Shown: piece after piece, positions 1-5,905 of the stretch
Position numbering within the stretch: the stretch's first letter is position 1
Layout of the letters: the number at the start of each line of letters is the position of its first letter
Assembly (NCBI GenBank): GCA_023434015.1
Contig: JAEYTM010000125.1
Span: 1 to 8,473, forward strand
Direction: 5' to 3'
DNA from: Pseudomonadota bacterium
Lineage (GTDB): Bacteria; Pseudomonadota; Alphaproteobacteria; Caulobacterales; Caulobacteraceae
Length of the DNA: 8,473 nt
Translations under genes and position numbers: made by a program
The notes under the pieces: generated by a model
Databases searched by the model: none
Told to the model about the DNA's origin: nothing
Seen by the model: only the letters and a program-made list of their open reading frames with translations

Positions 1-54
1 GACCAGCGTCGCTGCGACGAGCGCCGCCACCAGTCCGAATGCAGTGGACCTCAT
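1..54 (-). CDS. N-terminal fragment of an exported or membrane protein (truncated by window edge)
   Basis: Only the first 18 codons are in the window: MRSTAFGLVAALVAATLV. A short positive N-terminus (Arg2) is followed by an uninterrupted Ala/Val/Leu stretch, which looks like the start of a Sec signal peptide or signal anchor. The ATG at 54-52 is supported by a purine-rich AGGAGA at 71-66, about 11 nt upstream, and by a promoter-like sequence further upstream. No domain is visible, so the function cannot be named. It lies downstream of the nfeD-like gene on the same strand, but the 152-bp gap and its own promoter signal suggest separate transcription. Confidence 0.7.
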   Translation of the reverse strand, partial: MRSTAFGLVAALVAATLV

Positions 55-89
55 ATTCCGATCTCTCTCCTGGGGTCGTTTCCTGGCGC

Positions 90-119
90 ACATAAGCGCT
101 GCGATTTTACGAGGGTCAA
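90..119 (-). promoter_or_regulatory. Candidate housekeeping promoter for the truncated gene at 1-54
   Basis: On the minus strand TTGACC (119-114) is followed after 18 nt by TTATGT (95-90). Read as the Caulobacter-type consensus it is TTGACCC, then 15 nt, then GCTTATGT. Transcription from about 83 would give a leader of about 29 nt that contains the AGGAGA ribosome-binding site at 71-66. The rest of the 55-206 gap shows no gene. The motif match is good for the -35 and only moderate for the -10, and it was judged by eye. Confidence 0.45.
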
Positions 120-206
120 GGTCACCCGGGAAGCGGGCCGAAGTGTGGCGCGCCATCAACGGCTTAGCGACCGATACGCCTTGAATGTGACGCATCTGTG
201 CAGGCG

Positions 207-665
207 CTAGGCGCCCCGCACCCGCAGCCGCGCGCCGTGAACGCCGGTGACCTCGACGCTGGCTCCGGCGGGCAGGTTCTCGCCATCGTCCAGTTCCGCG
301 GCCCACTCCTTGCCGTCGATGAACACTCTGCCGCTGCGGCCCTGGAACGCGGCCACCGCCTGGCCGCGGTGTCCGACCAGCCGCGCGACATTGTCGTTGA
401 TGTCTGCGCCCTCGGCCTGGAGGGCGCGGGGCAGGTAGCGGCGGGCGAGCAGGGTCGAGACGATGGTGAGGGCGGCGTAGAGCAGCACGGCCCCGGGCGC
501 CGAAATGCCGGTGAAGCCCGCGATCACGCCGACCGCGCCGGCGGACGCCGCGGCCCAGAGCAGCCAGCCGGAGCCGGTGAGGATCTCCACCGCCAGGATG
601 GCGGCGCCCAGCGCGACCCAGATCCAGAACGGATGGGTGGCGTGCATCTGCGCCAGCAGCTCCAT
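207..665 (-). CDS. NfeD-like membrane protein, partner of QmcA
   Basis: A protein of 152 residues. The N-terminal half holds three hydrophobic segments (about 13-29, 33-52 and 57-75), with the NfeD-type AVEILTGSGWLLWAA sequence at residues 25-39. The C-terminal part (about 94-151) looks like the small soluble OB-fold domain of NfeD proteins (VGHRGQAVAAF at 97-107, GRVFIDGKEWAAE at 112-124). This short form without the ClpP-like protease domain corresponds to E. coli YbbJ (NfeD1b class), which pairs with SPFH proteins and probably helps organise membrane microdomains or protein quality control. The GTG at 668 touches the qmcA stop, but the ATG at 665 is preferred because GGAGA lies 7 nt before it. 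The start follows the qmcA stop TAG directly, so coupled translation is expected. Family assignment is firm; molecular role is inferred. Confidence 0.88.
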   Translation of the reverse strand: MELLAQMHATHPFWIWVALGAAILAVEILTGSGWLLWAAASAGAVGVIAGFTGISAPGAVLLYAALTIVSTLLARRYLPRALQAEGADINDNVARLVGHRGQAVAAFQGRSGRVFIDGKEWAAELDDGENLPAGASVEVTGVHGARLRVRGA

Positions 666-668
666 CAC

Positions 669-1643
669 CTAGTCTCCCGTGGTCGGCACGGCGGCGGTCC
701 GCGACCCGCCGCGCGGCCGGGGTGGACGCGGCGCCGGCTGGCCCTGGGCCGTCTTCACCAGCTCCCCGACCCCGGCGATGGCGCCGACCAGCGCGCCCAT
801 GTCGGCCGGGACGATCACCGTCTTCTGCTGCGGGCTCTCGGCCAGCTTGGCGAAGGCTTCGACATACTTCTGAGCCACGAAATAGTTGATCGCGTTGACG
901 TCGCCGGCGCTGATCGCATCGGAGACCAGCTCGGTCGCCCTGGCCTCCGCCGCGGCCAGCCGCTCGCGCGCCTCGGCGTCGCGGAACGCCGCCTCGCGCC
1001 GCCCCTCGGCCTGCAGGATCGCCGACTGCTTCTGACCTTCGGCCACGGTGATGGCCGCCTGTTTCTCGCCATCCGCCTCGGTGATCACCGCGCGACGCTC
1101 GCGCTCGGCCTTCATCTGCCGGGCCATGGCGTTGGTGATGTCCGGCGGCGGCTGCAGATCCTTGATCTCGATTCGCGCGACCTTCACGCCCCAGGGGCTG
1201 GTCGCCTGGTCGATCACGTCGAGCAGCCGCGTATTGATCTGGTCCCGCTGGCTGAGCACCTCGTCCAGCTCCATGTTGCCCACCACCGTGCGCAGGTTGG
1301 TCATGGTGAGCTGGGTGATCGAATAGTCGAGGTTGGTCACCCGGTAGGCGGCGGCCGCGGCGTCCATTACCTGGATGAACACGATCGCATCGACCTGGAC
1401 GGACACGTTGTCCTTGGTGATGACGTCCTGCCGCGGAACGTCGAGCACCTGCTCCATCATGTTGATCCTCCGCCCGATGCTCTCGACGAAGGGCGTCAGG
1501 AAGCTGATCCCCGGCGTCAGGGTGCGGGTGTAGCGGCCGAACCGTTCGACCGTGTATTCGCGCCCCTGCGGGACGATCTTGATGGCGCCCAGCGCCACCA
1601 CGATGGCGAGCAACAGGAAGACAATCGCAACGGCGAATTCCAT
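669..1643 (-). CDS. qmcA: QmcA-type SPFH/Band 7 (stomatin/paraslipin) membrane protein
   Basis: A 324-residue protein with one N-terminal membrane segment (about 4-21), then an SPFH/Band 7 domain (about 25-185) and an Ala/Glu/Arg-rich coiled coil (about 175-240). It reads closely along E. coli QmcA as I recall that sequence: KIVPQG (22-27), TVERFGRYT (31-39), RINMMEQVLD (59-68), LTMTNLRTV (112-120), MELDE (124-128), LSQRD (130-134), then QMKAER (176-181), EARERLAAAEARAT (224-237) and NYFVAQKY (253-260). SPFH proteins oligomerise on membranes, often around proteases or as lipid-domain scaffolds. The start at 1643 was chosen because GGGAG (1655-1651) sits 7 nt upstream and the hydrophobic anchor begins at once; an in-frame extension to 1856 is Arg/Gly-rich and overlaps the divergent gene. 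The tail from about 303 is Pro/Arg-rich (APRPPRPRGG) and longer than I recall for E. coli QmcA. Confidence 0.93.
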   Translation of the reverse strand: MEFAVAIVFLLLAIVVALGAIKIVPQGREYTVERFGRYTRTLTPGISFLTPFVESIGRRINMMEQVLDVPRQDVITKDNVSVQVDAIVFIQVMDAAAAAYRVTNLDYSITQLTMTNLRTVVGNMELDEVLSQRDQINTRLLDVIDQATSPWGVKVARIEIKDLQPPPDITNAMARQMKAERERRAVITEADGEKQAAITVAEGQKQSAILQAEGRREAAFRDAEARERLAAAEARATELVSDAISAGDVNAINYFVAQKYVEAFAKLAESPQQKTVIVPADMGALVGAIAGVGELVKTAQGQPAPRPPRPRGGSRTAAVPTTGD

Positions 1644-1650
1644 GAGGTCA

Positions 1651-1674
1651 CTCCCGGGTCCTGGAAAGCTTAGC
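1651..1674 (-). promoter_or_regulatory. Candidate -10 element and ribosome-binding site of the qmcA-nfeD operon
   Basis: Reading toward qmcA, GCTAAGCT (1674-1667) resembles the Caulobacter -10 consensus GCTANAWC. A start near 1661 would leave a leader of about 18 nt with GGGAG (1655-1651) 7 nt before the ATG. No good -35 is visible, so the promoter is tentative; the ribosome-binding site is convincing. Confidence 0.35.
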
Positions 1675-1730
1675 CCCGGTCCTGCCTGCGCGCCACCCGA
1701 GCCGGCGCCTCGCTTCCGCCCCAGGCCTCT

Positions 1731-1744
1731 GCTAGCGGAACCGC
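1731..1744 (+). promoter_or_regulatory. Candidate -10 box directly before the ybjN-like gene (possible leaderless start)
   Basis: GCTAGC at 1731-1736 ends 8 nt before the ATG at 1745. No Shine-Dalgarno sequence is seen between them (GGAACCGC). If the box is a -10 element, transcription would begin at or next to the ATG. No clear -35 is visible upstream. The same CTAGCGGAAC decamer occurs on the minus strand at 8305-8296, upstream of tsaC. Confidence 0.3.
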
Positions 1745-2251
1745 ATGATCCGATCTCTTTGCGCCCTGATCGTCGCGGCTCTCTGCGCATCCCCGGCGCT
1801 CGCCCAGACCACCGCCCCGCGCACCGCGTCCTTCGACGCCCGCGACCCGGCCGCACTGGTCGCCCTGCTGGCCGAACTCGACGCCAAGGCGCAGATGTCC
1901 GGCAGGTCCGATGACGGCGTTCTCGTCCGGGTCACCTCGCCGGCCGGCGACTTCCAGGCCCAGTTCGCCGGCTGCGACGCCCAGGGGCGCGCCTGCGCGG
2001 CCGTGCAGTTCGACGCCCTCGCCCAGCGCACGGCGACGCTCGCCCAGATCAACGCCTATAACCAGACCTCGCTGACCTGCCGCATCTTCCAGGACCGGAC
2101 CGGCAAGCCGCACATGCTCTATTCGACCCTGCTGTTCGCCGGCGACGTTGAGGACGAGATGCTGGGCCATATCGACGCCTGGCGCGGCTGCCTCGCGACC
2201 TTCGGCGCCTTCCTCGCGGACCCGACGGGCTATCTCGCCAGCGCGCCGTAG
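1745..2251 (+). CDS. Exported YbjN-domain protein
   Basis: A 168-residue protein with a clear Sec signal peptide: MIRS, a hydrophobic core, and an Ala-x-Ala site with likely cleavage after Ala20 (PALA/QTTAP). The mature part has the YbjN-domain pattern: an N-terminal region DARDPAALVALLAEL (31-45), a central strand region around VRVTSPAGDFQAQFAGC (61-77), then LAQINAYNQTSLTCRIFQD (99-117) and a C-terminal helix EDEMLGHIDAWRGCLATFGAF (136-156). YbjN domains share a fold with type III secretion chaperones, but their role in exported proteins is poorly known. Four cysteines (77, 84, 112, 149) are in the mature protein, so periplasmic disulfides are possible. It is divergent from qmcA and convergent with bdhA. 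Family call is good; function unknown. Confidence 0.8.
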   Translation: MIRSLCALIVAALCASPALAQTTAPRTASFDARDPAALVALLAELDAKAQMSGRSDDGVLVRVTSPAGDFQAQFAGCDAQGRACAAVQFDALAQRTATLAQINAYNQTSLTCRIFQDRTGKPHMLYSTLLFAGDVEDEMLGHIDAWRGCLATFGAFLADPTGYLASAP

Positions 2252-2253
2252 GC

Positions 2254-2284
2254 GTCGCCGGAGCGGTCGCCGGAGCGGTCGCCG
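2254..2284. repeat. 12-bp tandem repeat, about 2.6 copies, between convergent stops
   Basis: The unit GTCGCCGGAGCG occurs at 2254-2265 and 2266-2277, followed by a partial copy GTCGCCG at 2278-2284. The array fills nearly all of the 34-bp gap between the stop of the YbjN-domain gene (2249-2251) and the stop of bdhA (2288-2286). It forms no strong hairpin and has no T-run, so it is not a recognisable intrinsic terminator. Confidence 0.85.
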
Positions 2285-2285
2285 A

Positions 2286-3083
2286 TCAGGCCGCCGTCCA
2301 TCCGCCGTCGACGGTCATCGCCGCCCCGGTCGCCGAGGCCCCCAGGTCGGACGCCAGATAGAGCAACAGGCCGGCGAGCTGCTCGAACTCGACGAACTTC
2401 TTGGTCGGCTGGGCGCCCAGGATCACGTCCTCGATCACCCTGTCCTCGGATATGCCGCGGGACTTGGCCTGGTCGCCGATCTGCTTCTCGACGAGCGGCG
2501 TCTTCACATAGCCCGGGCAGATGGCGTTGACCGTGATCCCCGAGCGGGCCAGCTCCACCGCGCACGCCTTGGTGAAGCCGATCACCCCGTGCTTGGCGGC
2601 CACATAGGGGGCCTTGAAGGGCGAGGCGACGAGGCCGTGCGCCGAGGCGATGTTGACGATCCGCCCGCGGCCCTGGGCCTTCATGATCGGGACGGCGGCG
2701 CGGGTGGCATGGAAGGTCGACGACAGGATCACCGCGATGAGTGCGTCCCACTTCTCCACCGGAAATTCGTCGACCGGCGCGACGTGCTGGATGCCGGCAT
2801 TGTTCACCAGGATATCGAGGCGGCCGAACTCCCCGTGGGCGTAGGCGATCAGGTCGGCGATCTCGGCCGGCTTGCTCATGTCGGCCCCGTGGTAGCGAAC
2901 GGCGGCCCCCGTCCTTTCCTCGATCCGCGCGCGGTCGGCCTCGATCTGCGCGGGATCGCCGAAGCCGTTCAGCACCACCTTGACGCCCTGCTCCGCGAGG
3001 GCCGTGGCGAGGGCCTGGCCGATGCCGCTGGTCGATCCGGTGACGACGGCGACCTGTCCTTCGAGGCGATAGTCCACGGCCAT
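2286..3083 (-). CDS. bdhA: 3-hydroxybutyrate dehydrogenase (SDR family)
   Basis: A 265-residue cytosolic classical short-chain dehydrogenase that oxidises D-3-hydroxybutyrate to acetoacetate with NAD+, the step linking polyhydroxybutyrate or ketone-body use to acetyl-CoA. The cofactor motif TGSTSGIG is at 15-22, NNAG at 94-97, and the catalytic residues are Ser147, Tyr160 and Lys164. Substrate-specific residues of characterised enzymes (Gln94, His144, Lys152, Gln196 in Pseudomonas fragi numbering, from memory) fall at Gln99, His149, Lys157 and Gln201 with a constant offset of five, which separates it from generic SDRs. The position of P. fragi Trp187 is Tyr192 here. It ends in the usual VDGGWTAA. 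The start lies 2 bp after the yaaA stop, with AAGGAA (3097-3092) inside the last yaaA codons 8 nt upstream, so it is the second gene of that operon. Confidence 0.93.
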   Translation of the reverse strand: MAVDYRLEGQVAVVTGSTSGIGQALATALAEQGVKVVLNGFGDPAQIEADRARIEERTGAAVRYHGADMSKPAEIADLIAYAHGEFGRLDILVNNAGIQHVAPVDEFPVEKWDALIAVILSSTFHATRAAVPIMKAQGRGRIVNIASAHGLVASPFKAPYVAAKHGVIGFTKACAVELARSGITVNAICPGYVKTPLVEKQIGDQAKSRGISEDRVIEDVILGAQPTKKFVEFEQLAGLLLYLASDLGASATGAAMTVDGGWTAA

Positions 3084-3085
3084 GA

Positions 3086-3889
3086 TCAGGGTTCCTTGCG
3101 GGCTCGGGTTTGAGCTACCGACGGCGGCTGCGGCCGGGCGAAGGTGAACTCCTCGTCCGAGGACAGGCTCGGGACGAACCGGTATCCGGCGCTGTCGAAC
3201 CCCTTCAGGTCCGCCGCCCGGTCGATACGGTTGTCGATCGCGTAGCGGGCCAACAGGCCGCGAGCCTTTTTGGCGAAGAACGACAGGATGCGCGCCTCGC
3301 CGTCCTTTTCCTCCAGGAACCGGCAGCTCAGCACCGGCAGCGTCAGCGCCGTGCGGTCGACGGCGCCGAAATATTCGCCGCTGGCGCAGTTCACCAGGGT
3401 CTTGTCCTTATGGCCCATGGCCGCCTCGTTCAGCGCCTTCGACACCCGATCGCCCCAGAAGTCGTAGAGGCTCTGGCCGCGCTTGGTCTTCAGCTTCACG
3501 CCCATCTCCAGCCGGTAGGGCTGGATGGCGTCCAGCGGCCGCAACACGCCATAAAGGCCCGACAGGATGCGCACATGGTCCTGCGCCCAGGCCAGGCCCT
3601 TCCGGTCCAGTTCGCGCGCCTTCAGCCCGGCGTAGACGTCGCCGTTGAAGGCGAAGGCGGCCTGCAGCCCCTCCTCCGATTCCGGATCGAAGGCCTGGAA
3701 CCGCTCGCGGTTCAGCTTTGCGAGGTTGTCGGACAGCGACATCAGCCGTTTCAGGTCCGCCACCCCCAGCTTCCGCGTCGCCTTGGCCAGTTCGGCCGTC
3801 TGGTCGACAAGCTGCGGCGCGGTCAGCGGTACGGACTCCGGCGCGGCGGTGAAATCGAGCGCCTTGGCCGGCGAGAGAACGATCAGCAT
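3086..3889 (-). CDS. yaaA: Peroxide stress protein YaaA (DUF328/UPF0246)
   Basis: A 267-residue protein, slightly longer than E. coli YaaA (258). Family motifs run in order: MLIVLSPAK at 1-9, FNGDVYAGL at 81-89, LSGLYGVLRPLDAIQPYRL at 109-127, LYDFW at 141-145, NCASGEYF at 167-174 and SFFAKKARG at 203-211. In E. coli YaaA is induced by OxyR and limits free intracellular iron during hydrogen peroxide stress, and it has been reported to bind DNA; the biochemical mechanism is not settled. The C-terminal tail from about residue 250 is basic and divergent. The ATG has no visible Shine-Dalgarno sequence, and a promoter-like box ends 8 nt upstream. It is the first gene of a two-gene unit with bdhA and divergent from the hybrid kinase. 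Confidence 0.94.
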   Translation of the reverse strand: MLIVLSPAKALDFTAAPESVPLTAPQLVDQTAELAKATRKLGVADLKRLMSLSDNLAKLNRERFQAFDPESEEGLQAAFAFNGDVYAGLKARELDRKGLAWAQDHVRILSGLYGVLRPLDAIQPYRLEMGVKLKTKRGQSLYDFWGDRVSKALNEAAMGHKDKTLVNCASGEYFGAVDRTALTLPVLSCRFLEEKDGEARILSFFAKKARGLLARYAIDNRIDRAADLKGFDSAGYRFVPSLSSDEEFTFARPQPPSVAQTRARKEP

Positions 3890-3897
3890 GGGAGATG

Positions 3898-3925
3898 CTT
3901 AGACGGGACTTGGCGGCGGCGCCAA
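3898..3925 (-). promoter_or_regulatory. Candidate yaaA-bdhA promoter with hairpin/operator in the spacer
   Basis: On the minus strand TTGGCGC (3925-3919) and TCTAAG (3903-3898) could be -35 and -10 elements. The -10 ends 8 nt before the yaaA ATG (3889), which would place the transcript start at or very near the start codon. A perfect 7-bp inverted repeat (3909-3926) covers the -35 and most of the spacer, a typical position for repressor binding. The assignment is by eye. Confidence 0.35.
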
Positions 3926-3926
3926 G
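3909..3926. repeat. Inverted repeat CTTGGCG-GCGG-CGCCAAG (candidate operator)
   Basis: Perfect 7-bp arms at 3909-3915 and 3920-3926 with a 4-nt centre. It lies in the non-coding region between divergent yaaA and the hybrid kinase, so it cannot be a terminator for either gene. Its CTTGGC/GCCAAG half-site returns in the palindrome at 3962-3973. Confidence 0.75.
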
Positions 3927-3936
3927 CGCCAGGGCG

Positions 3937-3978
3937 GGCAAGCGGCCCCGTTCGCCCAGTTGCCAAGCTTGGCTTGCC
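3937..3978. repeat. Palindrome GCCAAGCTTGGC plus outer GGCAAGC/GCTTGCC inverted repeat
   Basis: A perfect 12-bp palindrome occupies 3962-3973. A second inverted repeat, GGCAAGC (3937-3943) and GCTTGCC (3972-3978), brackets and partly overlaps it. Together with 3909-3926 it gives repeated copies of one half-site in a 119-bp intergenic region. This may be a multi-site operator for yaaA and/or the kinase gene; no known regulator motif was recognised. Confidence 0.6.
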
Positions 3979-4008
3979 GGGCGCCCCGATTTTCGGCATC
4001 ACACCCTG

Positions 4009-5892
4009 GTGCCCTCGCCCCGGTCAGACTCCACCCTGCACGTCCTGCTCATCGGCTTCGTCGTCCTGGCGATCGCGGTGCTCGGGGCCCTTTGGCTGAC
4101 TGCGCGTCAGGACGAGGCTTTCGCGAAGGTCAGCCACACCCTGCAGGTGCAGAATACGCTGGCTGGGGTCATCACCCAGCTCCAGGAAGCGGAAAGCGGC
4201 CAGCGCGGCTATCTGCTGACCGGCCGCGAGGAATATCTGGCGCCCTACCATTCCGGCCTCTCCGGCGTAGATCGCGAACTCGGCGCGCTGCAGACCCTGA
4301 TCGCTGACAATCCGGATCAACTCGCCCACGTCGAAGCCCTTCGGCGCGCGGTCAAGGCCCGCGCGGCGCTCCTCACCGAGAATCTCGACGACTACTCGGC
4401 GGGTCGGCCGCTCCGCCACGAGCGCCTGGCCCAGGGCAAGGCCTATATGGACGAGGTCCGCCGGGCGGTGGCGGCGATGACCGCCGAGGAGGAACACCTC
4501 CTCGGCGAGCGCACCCAGGCCGCCAGCCGCCAGACCGGCCTGGTCACCTTGGTGCTGGCAATCAGCGGCCTGACGACCCTGCTCCTGGGCGCCTTCGCCT
4601 TCCTGGATGGCCGCCGGCGCCTTGCGGCCGCCGTGACCGCCCGCGACGCACTGGCGGAAACCAACGCCCATCTCGAAGCCGAGGCCGCGAGCCGCGCCCA
4701 AGCCGAGGCCCAGGTGCGCCAGATGCAGAAGATGGAGGCGGTCGGCCAGCTGACCGGCGGCATCGCCCACGACTTCAACAACATGCTGGCCATCGTCCTG
4801 GGTTCGCTGGACCTCGCCAAACGGCGGCTGAACGGTGATCTGCGCCGGGCCGAGACCTGCATCGACAACGCCATCGAGGGCGCCCAGCGCGCCGCCCAGC
4901 TTACCGGCCGCCTGCTCGCCTTCTCCCGCCAGCAGCCGCTGGCCCCCCGCTCGCTCGACGTCAACAAGCTGGTCGGCGGCATGGCCGAGATGCTGCGCCG
5001 GACCATCGGCGACCAGCTGCGGGTCGAAACCGTCCTCGCCGGCGGCCTGTGGCGCGCCTTCGCCGATCCGGGCCAGCTCGAGAACGCCATCCTCAACCTG
5101 TGCGTCAACGCCCGCGACGCCATGCCCGAAGGCGGTCGGCTGACGGTGGAGACCTCCAACGGCCACCTCGACGACGCCTATGCCGCGGCCCACAGCGAGG
5201 TTCAGGCCGGCCAGTATGTGATGGTCTCGGTCAGCGACACCGGCACCGGCATGCCGCCCGAGGTGGTCGAGCGCGCCTTCGACCCCTTCTACACCACGAA
5301 GGGCATGGCCAAGGGCACGGGGCTCGGCCTCAGCCAGGTCCACGGCTTCGTCAAACAGTCCGGCGGGCATGTGAAGATCTATTCCGAGCCGGGTGTCGGC
5401 ACGACGGTGAAAATCTACCTGCCGCGCCACTTCGGCGGCGAGGACGCGGTGGATACGGAGGCGATGAACGCGCCCGACACGCCGCGCGGCTCTCCGGAGG
5501 AAATCGTCCTGGTGGTCGAGGACGACGACAGCGTCCGCCACCTGTCCGTCGACGCCCTGCGTGAGCTTGGCTACACCGTCGTCCAGGCGGCGGATGCGGT
5601 GCAGGCGCTGGCTGTGCTCACCCTGCAGCCGCGGGTGGACCTGCTGTTCACCGACATCGTCATGCCCGACATGAACGGCCGTCGGCTGGCCGAGCTGGCG
5701 CTCGAGGCCCGGCCGGGCCTGAAGGTGCTCTACACCACCGGCTATACGCGGAACGCGATCGTCCACAACGGCATGCTGGATCCGGACGTGGCCTTCCTGG
5801 CCAAGCCCTTCACCGTTGACCAGTTGGCGACCAAGGTGCGTCAGGTCATGGAAGGCCGCGGCGCCAACCGCCCCGCCTCGGAAGACGCCTAG
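4009..5892 (+). CDS. CHASE3-domain hybrid histidine kinase with C-terminal receiver
   Basis: With the GTG at 4009 the product is 627 residues. Order: membrane segment (about 11-31), periplasmic CHASE3 sensor (about 35-175, hallmark ESGQRGYLLTG at 62-72), second membrane segment (about 178-199), a coiled-coil linker (about 205-240), HisKA with GGIAHDFNN and phospho-acceptor His254, and a HATPase domain with N-box around LNLCVNARDA (362-371), DTGTGM (410-415), FYTTK (427-431) and GTGLGL (436-441). A receiver domain follows: acidic EDDD (504-507), phospho-acceptor Asp549 in TDIVMPDMNG, Thr576/577 and Lys599 in AKPF. All catalytic residues appear intact. HDFNN kinase plus fused receiver is the arrangement of CckA, but the sensor differs. 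The longer in-frame start at 3895 is disfavoured: it adds 38 Arg-rich residues and leaves 5 bp to yaaA. No Shine-Dalgarno is seen at the GTG. Signal and output partner are unknown. Confidence 0.9.
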   Translation: MPSPRSDSTLHVLLIGFVVLAIAVLGALWLTARQDEAFAKVSHTLQVQNTLAGVITQLQEAESGQRGYLLTGREEYLAPYHSGLSGVDRELGALQTLIADNPDQLAHVEALRRAVKARAALLTENLDDYSAGRPLRHERLAQGKAYMDEVRRAVAAMTAEEEHLLGERTQAASRQTGLVTLVLAISGLTTLLLGAFAFLDGRRRLAAAVTARDALAETNAHLEAEAASRAQAEAQVRQMQKMEAVGQLTGGIAHDFNNMLAIVLGSLDLAKRRLNGDLRRAETCIDNAIEGAQRAAQLTGRLLAFSRQQPLAPRSLDVNKLVGGMAEMLRRTIGDQLRVETVLAGGLWRAFADPGQLENAILNLCVNARDAMPEGGRLTVETSNGHLDDAYAAAHSEVQAGQYVMVSVSDTGTGMPPEVVERAFDPFYTTKGMAKGTGLGLSQVHGFVKQSGGHVKIYSEPGVGTTVKIYLPRHFGGEDAVDTEAMNAPDTPRGSPEEIVLVVEDDDSVRHLSVDALRELGYTVVQAADAVQALAVLTLQPRVDLLFTDIVMPDMNGRRLAELALEARPGLKVLYTTGYTRNAIVHNGMLDPDVAFLAKPFTVDQLATKVRQVMEGRGANRPASEDA

Positions 5893-5905
5893 CGACGTCC
5901 GCTAG
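5889..5905. repeat. Inverted repeat CTAGCG-ACGTC-CGCTAG containing both convergent stop codons
   Basis: Six-bp perfect arms at 5889-5894 and 5900-5905 with a 5-nt loop. The left arm holds the TAG of the hybrid kinase and the right arm the TAG of the FAD-linked dehydrogenase. Just inside the latter gene, GAACCC-GG-GGGTTC (5910-5923) could form a second small hairpin. Neither has a T-run and the stems are short, so a bidirectional terminator is possible but weak. Confidence 0.4.

Noticed and set aside
198..1673. Long plus-strand open frame (491 codons) opposite the nfeD-like gene and qmcA
   Set aside because: High GC makes antisense frames open. It is Gly/Arg/His/Asp-rich with no recognisable domain, while both minus-strand genes have clear families and ribosome-binding sites.
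1644..1856. N-terminal extension of qmcA to 1856
   Set aside because: The added 71 residues are Arg/Gly-rich and overlap the signal-peptide coding region of the divergent gene. The ATG at 1643 has a good ribosome-binding site and matches the family length.
2148..3113. Plus-strand open frame of 321 codons spanning bdhA and the repeat
   Set aside because: It is antisense to a well-supported bdhA, with low-complexity Arg-rich translation through the tandem repeat.
4027..4031. GACTC (a GANTC CcrM methylation site) near the kinase start
   Set aside because: Several other GANTC sites are scattered in coding sequence, and one site 18 nt into a gene does not show cell-cycle control.
3110..4099. Plus-strand open frame of 329 codons opposite yaaA
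   Set aside because: A shadow of yaaA; no domain, and it runs into the kinase in another frame.
4024..5766. 580-codon minus-strand frame opposite the hybrid kinase
   Set aside because: The composition is a typical antisense shadow, and the kinase strand shows every expected motif.
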